Shown: piece after piece, positions 9,241 to 18,251 of the stretch
Position numbering within the stretch: the stretch's first letter is position 1
Layout: every line of letters starts with the position of its first letter
Source: Cellulomonas sp. Root485
GTDB lineage: Bacteria; Actinomycetota; Actinomycetes; Actinomycetales; Cellulomonadaceae
Reading direction: 5' to 3'
Length of the DNA stretch: 64,000 bases
Assembly: GCF_001426705.1 (NCBI RefSeq)
Contig: NZ_LMFC01000001.1
Span: 1,269,355-1,333,354 of the forward strand
Translations under genes and position numbers: made by a program
Notes under the pieces: generated by a model
What the model saw: only the letters and a program-made list of their open reading frames with translations
Told to the model about the DNA's origin: nothing
Database searches by the model: none

Positions 9241-11058
9241 TCAGGGGACCGGGACGTCGAGCCCCGGTGCACCGCGCTGCATGAGCTGCACCTCGTTGAA
9301 CGCGACGTGCCGGACCTCGGGCGGGTCCGGGGTCTCGTGCACGCTCACGACGACGACGCGGACCTCGGAGACGTCGGTGGCGTCGAGGTCGAACGGCTGC
9401 AGGTCCGGCGAGTCCGTGAGGGTGAAGGACGCGCACTCGTCGGCGCCGTCGCCCCAGCTCACGTCCACCACACGCGGCAGGTCCTGCGTCGCACGGTCGG
9501 GGCTGGTCTCCGGCAGGCCTGCGCTGAACGCGATCCGGTCCACGTCGGCCGGCTCCGGCAGGGTGAGGACCAGGGTGTCCGTGCCCCCGGGGCGGCGGCA
9601 CTTCGGGCCTGCATCCGACGGTGGCGTCCAGACGCCCGCCCAGGCGCGACCGGTCATCTCGTCGACCGCGTACTTCGGGTCGAAGCCCGGCTCGGGCGGC
9701 GTCGGCGGGTCGGTCGTGGCCGTGACGTCGGCGATCGCGCTGTACCCGCGCGGGTCGAGCGCGGTGACCTGCTCGACCACCTGCTTCTCGAGCTGGGCGG
9801 TGCTCGGCAGGACGAAGACCGCGGTGATGCCGAGCGCGGCCAGCACCGCCGTGACCTCGGCGAGGTGCACCTGCGCCGACCGGGCCTGGTCGTAGCGGAC
9901 CCGGACCCCGTTGTTCGCGGTACGCATCCGTCGCCAGAACCCACGTCCCCGCCGGAACCCGCCGAGCCACCGGCGGTACCACGGCTCGCGCGGCGGCTCG
10001 GGGTCGACGTCCGGTGCCGCCGCCCGGACCAGTGTCGCTCCGCACCGGCAGAAGCGCCGCGACACCGGGATCGCGCGCCCGCACGACGGGCACCGGGTCG
10101 CGTCCTCGAAGCTCTGCCAGGCGTCCGCGGGTGGGGGTTGCTCGGGTGCGGACGAGCGGTCGTCCGCCGGACCGGAGTACGCACCGGCGTCCGTCGGGAG
10201 CACCGCGTCGAACGCGTTCGGCGGGGCCGGCGTCCCCGCCGGGTGGTCCGGGTCCGTCGGCGCCCGGGGGGCGATCCGCGCCTCGCCCGCGGCGACCCGC
10301 ACGCCGATCGTGCGCTCGGGGGCCTCCCGGGCGGCTGCCCGCTCCGGCGGCCGTGTCTCGGTGGGGGTCAGGACGACGGGGACCGGTCGCACCGAGGTCG
10401 GCGGGCGGCGGTCCGCCGGCGGCGGCGGGTCAGGTGGGGGCGTCGCACTGTCGGCTGTCACCGCAGGACCGGCCGTCGGCGGTGTGGCCGTCGCCGGTGA
10501 GGTCGTCGCGGCAGCGGCTGGTGCGGACGCGGACGGTGCGGACGCGGACGGTGCTGGCGTGACGCGGGTCGGTGTGGTCGTCGGGACCGGGACCGGGGGC
10601 GGGACGACGGGCGCGGGTCGTCCGGACGGAGCGGCCGGGACGGCGACGGGCGTGACCGGTTGCCGGGATCCCGGGCCGCCGGATGTGCGGACCGTGATCG
10701 GCGCGGGTGCCCGGGGTGCGCCCGGTGCGACCGCGGGGGTGCCCGGCGACGTCGGCGTGAGCGGTTCGCGCGTGCTCGCCGGCGGGGGAGTCGGCGGCAC
10801 CGGGTGGGTGGGCGGGCCCGGGCGGGCCGGTGGCACGACGGGCGTCGGAGGAACCGGGCGAGCGGGTGGCACGGGGGGAGTGGGTGGCGGCGCGACGTCG
10901 TCCTGCGTCGCGGTGGGCGGCTCGGCGTCCTCGGGGGCGAGCGCAGGAGCCGGCGTGGGCACCGGGGCGGTCGCCGACCAGCCGAGGTAGGTCCGGCACG
11001 TCTCGCACAGGAGGGTGCCGTCGGGATTCTCGTGGTGGCACCGCGCGCAGACGATCAT
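9241..11058 (-). CDS. Zinc-ribbon, Pro-rich, membrane protein with discoidin-like C-terminus
   Basis: 605 residues. An N-terminal zinc ribbon (C4, C7, C18, C21) is followed by about 290 residues of Pro/Ala/Thr-rich linker, then a second zinc ribbon near residues 320-342 (CPSCGRAI ... CRCGATL). A single membrane segment lies at about 398-420 (VTAVLAALGITAVFVLP). The outer domain (about 435-605; YSAIADVTATTD, AVDEMTGRAWAG, LPEPADVDRIAFSAG) looks like the galactose-binding/discoidin-type sandwich seen in NADase-type glycan-binding proteins. The topology suggests cytosolic zinc ribbons and an extracellular sugar-binding head. It follows the gene upstream with a 4-base ATGA overlap. Function unknown. 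Confidence 0.7.
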   Translation of the reverse strand: MIVCARCHHENPDGTLLCETCRTYLGWSATAPVPTPAPALAPEDAEPPTATQDDVAPPPTPPVPPARPVPPTPVVPPARPGPPTHPVPPTPPPASTREPLTPTSPGTPAVAPGAPRAPAPITVRTSGGPGSRQPVTPVAVPAAPSGRPAPVVPPPVPVPTTTPTRVTPAPSASAPSASAPAAAATTSPATATPPTAGPAVTADSATPPPDPPPPADRRPPTSVRPVPVVLTPTETRPPERAAAREAPERTIGVRVAAGEARIAPRAPTDPDHPAGTPAPPNAFDAVLPTDAGAYSGPADDRSSAPEQPPPADAWQSFEDATRCPSCGRAIPVSRRFCRCGATLVRAAAPDVDPEPPREPWYRRWLGGFRRGRGFWRRMRTANNGVRVRYDQARSAQVHLAEVTAVLAALGITAVFVLPSTAQLEKQVVEQVTALDPRGYSAIADVTATTDPPTPPEPGFDPKYAVDEMTGRAWAGVWTPPSDAGPKCRRPGGTDTLVLTLPEPADVDRIAFSAGLPETSPDRATQDLPRVVDVSWGDGADECASFTLTDSPDLQPFDLDATDVSEVRVVVVSVHETPDPPEVRHVAFNEVQLMQRGAPGLDVPVP

Positions 11059-11798
11059 GACGCCTCCCCGGTGGACGACAGGGACGCGGCGAGCTCCAGG
11101 TCGAGCCGGTAGGGGTCGACGCCGGCCGCGGGGTCCGAGCCCAGCAGGTCGAGCTCCCCGGGGTCGGGCAGACCGACCAGCAGCGCGACGGCGTCCACCT
11201 GGGTGCCCGACGAGTCGATCGCGAGGACCAGCAGCGGCTCCCCGGGTGGGTCACCGGGCGAGCCGGCGACGATCCCGAGCACCGCGCCCGCCACGACGGG
11301 CTCCTCGTCGTCGACCACCCACGCCACGGTGGAGCCGCCCAGCAGGACGAACGCGCTGCCGTCCGGGGCGTGCAGCTCGACGGCCCCGGCTGTGATCTGC
11401 GCCGGGGCGCGCCGGACGGTGCCCGCCGTCACCGCGAACACCGGGGCCGCCGGGGTGGCGAGCAGCGCGGCCATGAGCGGGTCGCTCGGGTGCGGTCGCG
11501 GCAGGGCGCCGCCGGGGACGGGCTGGAAGCGTCGACCGACCACGACGGGGTCGACCGGACCGGACCGGACCGGACGCGGCGCCGCCACGGGTCGCAGGGG
11601 CCGCTCGGGGACGGCCAGGAGATCGGTCTCTGCCGGGCTCTCGGGCTCCGGTCGGTGCTGCGGGGTGGGCCGCTCGAGCGCCGGGTCGGGCGAGACGTCG
11701 GGCCGCTCGGGAGCGGGCTGCGGCCGGGCGGCCGCAGCCCGCTCACGGGGAGCACTCGGCTCGCGGATCGGCGTGGTCGGCCCCGCCTGGAACTCCAT
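11055..11798 (-). CDS. Hypothetical protein with degenerate lipoyl/M23-like barrel
   Basis: 247 residues. The first 90 are a charged, Pro-rich linker (repeated PERP). The rest looks like a beta-barrel-sandwich domain: PVFAVTAGTVRRA, then VELHAPDGSAFVLLGG and VAGAVLGIVAG, which follows the order of M23 endopeptidase/biotinyl-lipoyl folds (ATADGTVV, DG..Y.HL, V.AG..IG). The M23 zinc ligands are absent, so no peptidase activity is expected. The ATG at 11798 has no ribosome site, and the frame stays coding-like upstream (DPALDDELADLLAPAD), so the true start may be a non-ATG/GTG codon up to about 11880. It is co-transcribed with the zinc-ribbon gene. Confidence 0.55.
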   Translation of the reverse strand: MEFQAGPTTPIREPSAPRERAAAARPQPAPERPDVSPDPALERPTPQHRPEPESPAETDLLAVPERPLRPVAAPRPVRSGPVDPVVVGRRFQPVPGGALPRPHPSDPLMAALLATPAAPVFAVTAGTVRRAPAQITAGAVELHAPDGSAFVLLGGSTVAWVVDDEEPVVAGAVLGIVAGSPGDPPGEPLLVLAIDSSGTQVDAVALLVGLPDPGELDLLGSDPAAGVDPYRLDLELAASLSSTGEAS

Positions 11799-11925
11799 GT
11801 CGGCGGGCGCGAGCAGGTCCGCGAGCTCGTCGTCCAGGGCAGGATCGGGCGCGTCCGCGGACCCGCCCCCAGGTTCCGTGACCGTACGACCTCACCCCCC
11901 ACGCATCGACGCCGGATTTACACCC

Positions 11926-11954
11926 TTTCGGATGAATCGCCCGACGGCTAGGGT
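11926..11954 (+). promoter_or_regulatory. Candidate promoter for the BTAD regulator
   Basis: The 211-base divergent gap before the regulator holds TTTCGG (11926-11931), 17 bases, then TAGGGT (11949-11954). The spacing is ideal but the hexamers match the consensus only partly. Nothing else is obvious in the gap. Confidence 0.25.
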
Positions 11955-12009
11955 CAGCGTACGCGACGGTCTTGCGGGGGCAGAGTGACGACGTCGAGCC
12001 AGGTGTGCT

Positions 12010-14937
12010 GTGTCGGGGGCTGAAGGGCACCCGACCGTCCTGCGGTCGCGCACCCGGCGCCCGGCGCCTCGCGGGCTGCCGCGCGACCGGCTCCTGGACC
12101 CGGTCGTCGGACCGGGCGCGCAACCCCTGGTCAGCGTCGTGGCGGCCGCCGGGTGCGGCAAGACGACGTTCCTGTCGCACGTCGCCGCCCGCGAGACCTG
12201 CCCGGTCGCGTGGCTCACGCTCGACGGGGCCCTCGGCAGCACCGCCGCGGTCCTCGCACACCTCCAGGTCGCCTGCGCGGACCTGGCACCGGCGGTGGCG
12301 GATCTCGACCCGTGGGCGACCACCGAGGACGCCCTGGCAGCGCTCGAGACCGTGCTCGCGGCGCCGGCGCTGCTCGTCCTCGACGAGCTGCAGTCGATCG
12401 ACGGCAGTGCTGCCGCCGACGTCGTCGAAGGCCTGCTGCTCCACCAGCCCGTGCACCTGCGCGTCGCCCTGGGATCACGGACGGCGACGTCGACCGCGCT
12501 CACGCGGCACCTCGCCGGGACGGCGACCGTGCTGGGCGCCGAGGACCTGCGGTTCCGGACCTGGGAGGTCGAGGAGCTGTTCCGGACGTGCCACGGCACC
12601 CGGCTCCGGGCCGACGAGGTCGCTGACCTCGCGCACCGGACCGGTGGCTGGGCTGCCGGGCTGGAGCTCTTCCACCTGGCCACGCACGGGCGCCCGCCGT
12701 CGAGCCGGGCACGACTTCTCGGCGTCGGAGGCGGGCAGCTGTCGAGCGACTACCTCGCCCGGCACGTGCTCGACCAGGTGCCGGCGCCGCTGCGGGACTT
12801 CCTCGTGCGGACCGCCGTGCTGTCCACCCTGACCGCGGCACGGTGCGACGAGCTGCTGGGCAGCTCCGACGCCGCCGCGCTGCTCGAGCAGGCCCACCGG
12901 CTCGGGCTGCTGAGCGCCGTGGCCGATGCGGAGACCACCGTCTACGGCTGCCACGAGGTGATGCGCGCGCACCTGCTCGACGTGCTCGTGGGTCGGGACG
13001 GAGGTGCCCGCGCCCGGGAGCTGCACCAGCGGGGCGCCCAGCTGGCGCTGCGCGAGGGGGACTTCGACGCGGCGCTGCGCTCGTCGTGCCGCGCGCACGA
13101 CTGGGACGCGGCGCAACGGGTCCTCGCCATCGGCGGGGGTGAGCTGGCCGAGCGGCCCGGCTCGTGGATCGACGAGCTACCGCCGTCGATCAGGGACACC
13201 GACCCGTGGGTGGCGCTCGCGCTCGCGCGCCGGCTCGTGGTGGACGGTGCGCTCGACCAGGCGCTCGAGGCGTACCGGCTGGCCGGCACCCGGGTGGAGA
13301 CCCTGACCGGGAGGACGCTCGCCGCCCACGAGCTGCGGATGGTGCAGAGCTGGCTGAACCCGCCGCTCGGCGCCGTCTCCGACTGGGTGGCGCTGACCCG
13401 TGACGCGTTCGTCTCCCCTCGGCGTCAGCTCGCGGAGGCGCGTCCGGCGGACGCACCGCGTCGGCTCGCGCACGCCGTCGCCCAGCTGACCTCGGGTGAC
13501 CTCGCGGCAGCGGCGCGGGAGTTCTCCGCCGTCTCCGAGCTGCCGACGCTGCCGACGGCCCTGGAGGCGGTCGCCCTGCTCGGCGAGGCCGCCAGCCTGT
13601 CCCTGTCCTTCCGTCCGGAGGCTGCCGAGAGCCGCGAGCGAGCCGCCGTCGCCGCGAAGATGCTCGGCGCGCCTGCCCTGGAACGGATCGCCGACGGGCT
13701 CGACCTCGCGTGCCGGCCCGAGACTGCGCGCGAGGCCCTGCGCCACCTGCGGGACCGGTGCGCCGCCATCGGCGACCGGTGGGGTGCGGCGCTCCTCGGG
13801 CTGTTCGGGGCCGTGGCGGGACTCCCCGCCGGGATGCTCACCGCCGACGAGCACCGGGACCTCGCGGCGGAGCTGACCGGGCTCGGCGCGCCCGCGCTCG
13901 CCACGTGGTGCACGACCATGGCTGCGGTCGAGGACGCGCGTGCGGGGCGCTGGAACTCGGCAGGTCCGGCCGCGACGGCCGACGTCGAGCGCGTCGCCGC
14001 CGGCGTCGGGCCCCTCCCGCACACCCTCGCCCTCCTGGCTGCAGGCACCGGGCAGGGACGGGTCCGCGCGGCACGGCTGGCCCGCACCAGCGGCGCGACG
14101 ACGTGGACGAGCCTCGTGCTGCGAGGTCTGCGCCAGACACCCGTGAGCGTCGCGACCGAGGCACCACCCGCGCTCGACGTGCGCTGCATCGGCGGCTTCA
14201 CGGTGCTGCGCGACGGCGCACCCGTCGCGCTCGACGCGCTGCGCCCGCAGCACCAGTCGCTCCTGCGGGCGCTCGCCCTGCACGCACCGCTGCCCGTGCA
14301 CCGCGAACGGCTCCTGGAGTGGTTCTGGGAGGGTCGGGACCCCGAGCGCGCGCAGCACAGCCTCCAGGTCGCGATCAGCGCGCTGCGCGGGCTGCTCGAC
14401 CGGCCGACCGCGACCCCGGCCACGTCGGTCGTGCGCCGGACCGGCGGCGGGTACGCGCTGCACCTCGGGGCCGCGGACCGCCATGACGTGCGCCGCGTCG
14501 AGCGGCACCTGGCCGCGGGACGGTCGGCGCTCGAGCGCGGGGACGTCGAGGGCGGCCGGCGCAGCCTGGCGGCGGGGGTCGGGGAGCTCACGGCCGACGT
14601 CCTGCCCGACGACGGACCGGCCGAGTGGGTCACCGGTGAGCGGGACGAGGTGCGCGGCTCGGTCGTGCGGGCGTGCCAGACGCTCGCCGACCTGTGCACG
14701 GCGGCAGGCGACGGACCGGCCGCCATCCACGTCACCCGCCACGCGCTCGCGCTCGACCGCTACCAGGACGGCCTGTGGCGCCGCCTGATCGACGCGCTCA
14801 CGTCCGACGGTCAGCCCGCCGCCGCGGCCGCCGCCCGCCGGGAGTACGCGCAGGTGCTCGCCGAGCTCGGCGTGCCGGTCCCGCTGCCTGTCACCCGGGT
14901 GCTCGCCGGACCGCTGCCGGCACGTGTGCGGGCCTGA
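12010..14937 (+). CDS. Large MalT-like ATPase / BTAD (SARP-type) transcriptional regulator
   Basis: 975-residue regulator at the edge of the injection-system locus. An N-terminal STAND/MalT-like NTPase has Walker A AAAGCGKTT (K51) and Walker B LLVLDEL (about 121-127). The middle is an alpha-helical TPR-like array. The C-terminus carries a winged-helix segment (LDVRCIGGFTVLRDG, about 722-800) and a BTAD domain (about 820-965; EYAQVLAELGVP at the end). This order, NTPase first and DNA-binding/BTAD last, is inverted relative to classical SARPs and resembles MalT. It ends 47 bases inside the converging tail gene, so the pair could affect each other by read-through. A role as activator of the CIS operon is inferred from position. 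Confidence 0.8.
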   Translation: MSGAEGHPTVLRSRTRRPAPRGLPRDRLLDPVVGPGAQPLVSVVAAAGCGKTTFLSHVAARETCPVAWLTLDGALGSTAAVLAHLQVACADLAPAVADLDPWATTEDALAALETVLAAPALLVLDELQSIDGSAAADVVEGLLLHQPVHLRVALGSRTATSTALTRHLAGTATVLGAEDLRFRTWEVEELFRTCHGTRLRADEVADLAHRTGGWAAGLELFHLATHGRPPSSRARLLGVGGGQLSSDYLARHVLDQVPAPLRDFLVRTAVLSTLTAARCDELLGSSDAAALLEQAHRLGLLSAVADAETTVYGCHEVMRAHLLDVLVGRDGGARARELHQRGAQLALREGDFDAALRSSCRAHDWDAAQRVLAIGGGELAERPGSWIDELPPSIRDTDPWVALALARRLVVDGALDQALEAYRLAGTRVETLTGRTLAAHELRMVQSWLNPPLGAVSDWVALTRDAFVSPRRQLAEARPADAPRRLAHAVAQLTSGDLAAAAREFSAVSELPTLPTALEAVALLGEAASLSLSFRPEAAESRERAAVAAKMLGAPALERIADGLDLACRPETAREALRHLRDRCAAIGDRWGAALLGLFGAVAGLPAGMLTADEHRDLAAELTGLGAPALATWCTTMAAVEDARAGRWNSAGPAATADVERVAAGVGPLPHTLALLAAGTGQGRVRAARLARTSGATTWTSLVLRGLRQTPVSVATEAPPALDVRCIGGFTVLRDGAPVALDALRPQHQSLLRALALHAPLPVHRERLLEWFWEGRDPERAQHSLQVAISALRGLLDRPTATPATSVVRRTGGGYALHLGAADRHDVRRVERHLAAGRSALERGDVEGGRRSLAAGVGELTADVLPDDGPAEWVTGERDEVRGSVVRACQTLADLCTAAGDGPAAIHVTRHALALDRYQDGLWRRLIDALTSDGQPAAAAAARREYAQVLAELGVPVPLPVTRVLAGPLPARVRA

Positions 14938-15442
14938 CGTCGTCCACCACGAACCGCACGAGGTCCAGCACGGCGTCCGGGTCGGGCTCGTCCGCCGAGA
15001 TCCGCACGTCGACCTCCAGCAGCGGCGCCGACCGGCCCGGGAACGCCCCCTGCGGCCGCTTGCTCCACGACACTCCGCCCGAGTCCCGCACGTCCGGATC
15101 CAGACCCGTGCACGCCCGCACGGCCGCGGTCACCCCGTCGAGCGTCCCCCGACCGACCAGGGCGCGGCGCAGGTCGCCGAGGTGCCGGCGCAGGTGGTCG
15201 GCGTCCCGGCGCGCAGCGATCGCGGGGGAGAGCCACGATGCCACCCACCGGACGAAGTCGTCGGGCGCGTACCGCGGGTCGAGGTAGGCGTCGAGGTCGT
15301 CCAGGGTGGCGCCCACGGACCCGATGACGTCGTCGAACGCGGCGATCAGGCCCGTGGTGAAGTCGCTGCCCAGGAAGGCCTCCGGCAGACCCTCGACCAG
15401 CGAGGTCGACGGTGGCGCCAGACCCCCCGTCGCGCCCCTCAC
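14891..15442 (-). CDS. Phage tail protein I-like baseplate component
   Basis: 183 residues, last gene of the CIS operon. The core LPEAFLGSDFTTGLIAAFDDVIGSV, LDDLDAYLDP and the segment DFVRWVASWL ... RRHLGDLRRALVGRGT match the phage tail domain found in contractile injection systems (TIGR02242-like/P2 gpI). The C-terminal LLEVDVRISADEPD and LVRFVVDDVRP form a small beta domain. In related machines this protein joins the baseplate wedge to outer appendages. The GTG at 15442 overlaps the stop of the baseplate J gene; the frame upstream is antisense noise. No fibre gene follows it, which is unusual for a protein in this position. Confidence 0.75.
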   Translation of the reverse strand: MRGATGGLAPPSTSLVEGLPEAFLGSDFTTGLIAAFDDVIGSVGATLDDLDAYLDPRYAPDDFVRWVASWLSPAIAARRDADHLRRHLGDLRRALVGRGTLDGVTAAVRACTGLDPDVRDSGGVSWSKRPQGAFPGRSAPLLEVDVRISADEPDPDAVLDLVRFVVDDVRPAHVPAAVRRAPG

Positions 15443-17406
15443 CCCGCACCGCCCTGCACCACGATGCTGTGCTCCACGCTGAGCACCACGTGCGTGTCCC
15501 CGAGGTCGACCCGGTCCTGCGGTGCGGAGATCGACCGGTCCAGCGGGTTCGCCCGGAAGAGGACGACGTCCTCGACGTAGTCGAGACCGGGCACCCGGCC
15601 GAGGACCCCGTGCACCTCGCCCGGCTGCACCGGCCGGCCAAGGGGCCACCCCGTCCCGTCGGGACCCCCGGCCAACGGGTGGAAGTAGCGGTACAGCGCT
15701 GCGAGGGCGTCCCGCTCCACCTGCGCCGGGTCGGCCTCGGGACGGGCCCGCACCCGCGCGTCGACCCGGATCCCCACGTAGCTGGGGGGCTCGACGCTCA
15801 GGCGCACCCCGACCACGCGCGTCGCGTCCAGCGCGGCCAGGACGCGCTCGCGGGCACCGTCCGGGAGCTGGAGGTCACGCAGCGAGATGCGGCCGTCCTG
15901 CCCGGGGGCGCCCGGGATCGCGAGGATGCGCACCGACCCGGCGTCCGGGCCGTCCGTCACCGGCACGCAGTGCACGCGCGCCAGCTCGGGTGCGGCCTCG
16001 TGCACGACCGCGACGTAGTCCTCGACGGTCACCGCCCGCCCCCGGCCGCGCAGCTCCAGCGGCCCGCGGGTCCGGGCGTTGTCGACGTCCTCGCCGTCCA
16101 CCCCACCGGCGGCGGCGCGCCGGTTGTAGACCGCGGCGACGTAGGGGATCGAGGAGCGCAGCACCGAGACCGACCGGGCGGCGACGTTCCCGCGTGCACC
16201 TCCGCCCGTCCGGTAGCCGCGCACCCGCAGCGCGGCCCCGCGCGCGGGGATCGCACCGAACCGCCGCTCGGAGCCGTCCTCCAGTCGCACCGAGGGTCCG
16301 AACCGGATCTCTCCGGTGGTCGGGTCCACCGTCACGTGCCGGTCCGTCGGCCCGCTCGCCCCGAAGTCCTCGACCGCCGTCCACTCCTCCCAGGTCGCCG
16401 GCCCGATGCCGTCCTCCGGCGGGATGCCGACCTCGAGCACCAGGGGGTCCTCGCGGTCCAGGACGACCGGCGGGTAGGCCAGGTGCAGGACCTGGCCCGC
16501 GGTGCCGTCGGACGTGCCGAGCGCCTCCTCGCGGACCTGCTCGGCGTTCGTCGCCTCGACGTCGCCACCGATCGTGGCGGCAGTCACGGACACCAGCAGC
16601 GGGGACGAGCGGTACTGCCGGGCGGCCCTGACCACCCGGCAGCGGATCCAGGCCGCCTCGACGCCGTTGACCACCGACTCGTCGTGACCGTCGGGCACGT
16701 GCAGCTCGATGGCCCCGGAGACGTTCAGGCCCAGCGTGTCGTCGCGCTCGACCTCGCACGGCTCCCACCCGGACGGCGTCCACGCCTCCCAGACCAGCGG
16801 CGGCCGCCGGGGGTCGATCCCGTACCCGCCGAGCGAGCAGACCGCCTGGACCAGCAGCAGCGACGACCGCGCCGGCTGGTCCAGGCCCAGGTACAGCGCG
16901 TCGTCCACGACCGGGGTCGAGCTGAACGCCGGGAAACCGTCGCCGAGCCCGAGCACGCCCGTGCGGTCCGCGGTGTCCCCGTCGGCGGAGACGGTGAGCA
17001 CGGTGCGCGACGCCGACGGCGGGATGTCGAGCCCGTGCAGCGTGGTGAAGCCGAGGGACTCCTGGGAGATGGAGCGCCGGGTGGAGACCGCGGTGCCGGC
17101 GGGGATGTGGACGACGTCGTCGTGGTGCGACGACAGCCGGAACGAGATCTCCGTCCGGGCCGCGTGCGGCGGGAACAGCTTCACGCCGACCAGCTCGAGG
17201 AACTTCACGTACAGCCGGTCCGGGACCCGGTTCACGCGGTACAGCAGGATGTCCGTCATCCAGGCGAACGTCTCGATGAGCGTGATGCCCGGGTCGGAGA
17301 CGTTGTGGTTGGTCCACTCCGGGCACCGCAGCTGCAGGTTCCGCTTCGCCTCGTCGACGAGCTCCTGGAACGTGCGGTCGTCCAGGCGGGGCGTGGGCAG
17401 CGTCAT
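15439..17406 (-). CDS. Baseplate J/gp47-like wedge protein
   Basis: 655 residues. The N-terminus (MTLPTPRLDDRTFQELVDEA, then CPEWTNHNVSDPGITLIE) is the classic start of eCIS/phage baseplate assembly protein J (Afp11-like). Further landmarks are LYRVNRVPDRLYVKFLEL, EIRFGPS, RGYRTGGGARGNV, and the C-terminal VTVEDYVAVVHEAAPELAR and VHGVLGRVPGLDYVEDV. It builds the wedge around the central spike and triggers sheath contraction. The ATG at 17406 overlaps the upstream stop by 4 bases. Only one full-length wedge protein is present, whereas many eCIS loci carry two. Confidence 0.9.
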   Translation of the reverse strand: MTLPTPRLDDRTFQELVDEAKRNLQLRCPEWTNHNVSDPGITLIETFAWMTDILLYRVNRVPDRLYVKFLELVGVKLFPPHAARTEISFRLSSHHDDVVHIPAGTAVSTRRSISQESLGFTTLHGLDIPPSASRTVLTVSADGDTADRTGVLGLGDGFPAFSSTPVVDDALYLGLDQPARSSLLLVQAVCSLGGYGIDPRRPPLVWEAWTPSGWEPCEVERDDTLGLNVSGAIELHVPDGHDESVVNGVEAAWIRCRVVRAARQYRSSPLLVSVTAATIGGDVEATNAEQVREEALGTSDGTAGQVLHLAYPPVVLDREDPLVLEVGIPPEDGIGPATWEEWTAVEDFGASGPTDRHVTVDPTTGEIRFGPSVRLEDGSERRFGAIPARGAALRVRGYRTGGGARGNVAARSVSVLRSSIPYVAAVYNRRAAAGGVDGEDVDNARTRGPLELRGRGRAVTVEDYVAVVHEAAPELARVHCVPVTDGPDAGSVRILAIPGAPGQDGRISLRDLQLPDGARERVLAALDATRVVGVRLSVEPPSYVGIRVDARVRARPEADPAQVERDALAALYRYFHPLAGGPDGTGWPLGRPVQPGEVHGVLGRVPGLDYVEDVVLFRANPLDRSISAPQDRVDLGDTHVVLSVEHSIVVQGGAG

Positions 17407-17822
17407 GCGCGCACCTCGGACCGGTCGGCGGGGATCACGTAGAACGGGAAGACGAGGTTGCGGCGGTCGTTGGTGGACCGCACGGTGTAGCCGATGTCGA
17501 TCCAGAGCGTCGACGGGTCCTCGGCGTCGGTCGTGATGTCGACCTGCTCGACCGTCACGCGCGGCTCCCACCGGGCGAGCGCGGTCTGCACCTCGGCGGC
17601 GATGAGGCCCGCGGTCGTGGCGTCGCCCGACGCGAACACGAACTGGCGCAGCCGCGCACCGAACTCCGGCCGCATCGGGCGTTCGCCCGGGTTCGTCGCC
17701 AGCACCAGGTACATGGCCTGCTCGAGCTCGGTGGTACCGCGCACCAGGGCGACCGCGCCGGTCTGGTCGGTGGTCAGGGGCCAGTGCCAGCCGGCACCGA
17801 CGAAGCTGTTGGCGTCGCTCAT
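17403..17822 (-). CDS. GPW/gp25 family baseplate protein
   Basis: 139 residues. A lysozyme-like gp25 fold: GWHWPLTTDQTGAVALV, ELEQAMYLVLATNPGERPMRPEFG (the diagnostic ER.M.P.FG stretch), and RVTVEQVDITTD. In T4 and eCIS it forms the first ring joining baseplate and sheath. The ATG at 17822 has a strong GGAGGAGG six bases upstream, and the stop overlaps the next ATG. Length fits the family (about 130-145). Confidence 0.9.
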   Translation of the reverse strand: MSDANSFVGAGWHWPLTTDQTGAVALVRGTTELEQAMYLVLATNPGERPMRPEFGARLRQFVFASGDATTAGLIAAEVQTALARWEPRVTVEQVDITTDAEDPSTLWIDIGYTVRSTNDRRNLVFPFYVIPADRSEVRA

Positions 17823-17842
17823 CGGTCCTCCTCCCGTACGCC

Positions 17843-18235
17843 TCATGAGCCGATCAGGACCGTCGCGCCCGTGCCGACGACCGCAGCCGTCGGGGCGATG
17901 CACGCCGTCACCGTGCACCCCGTGTACGCCGCGTCCTTCCCGTCGAACTGCACCGTGCTGCTGCCGACCACGACCTTGGCCTCCTGCGTGGTCGGGACCA
18001 GCTTCGGGTCGCTCGGGTGCAGGCCGACGTGCGGCGGCACGTTGTACCCGCTGCTGCCCTTGACCGCGGCTGGCTTGCCGCCGATCAGCACCGTCGTCGA
18101 CAGGCCCAGGGTCAGCGGTGCGGAGATCGGCAGCGGCGCGGGCGCGGGCATGGGGGCGCCGACCGGGGACGGGACGAGGTGCCCGACGCACATCCCCATC
18201 ACCTTGTCGCCCATGACGACTGCTGGTGCACCCAC
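17843..18235 (-). CDS. PAAR-repeat spike tip protein
   Basis: 130 residues. Short repeats with the PAAR-like pattern (PAVVMGDKVMGMCVGH, TVLIGGKPAAV, STVQFDGKDAAYTGC, AVVGTGATVLIGS) form the sharpened tip that sits on the gp5-like spike. Cys and His (MCVGH, GCTVTACI) could bind the tip metal. The GTG at 18235 has GAGGAGG four bases upstream; an ATG eight codons in is a weaker alternative. Confidence 0.85.
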   Translation of the reverse strand: MGAPAVVMGDKVMGMCVGHLVPSPVGAPMPAPAPLPISAPLTLGLSTTVLIGGKPAAVKGSSGYNVPPHVGLHPSDPKLVPTTQEAKVVVGSSTVQFDGKDAAYTGCTVTACIAPTAAVVGTGATVLIGS

Positions 18236-18251
18236 GCTGCCCCTCCTCGGA

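Noticed and set aside
15412-17442. A 676-codon plus-strand frame over the baseplate J gene
   Set aside because: Antisense reading of a well-identified gene, His/Arg/Val-rich.
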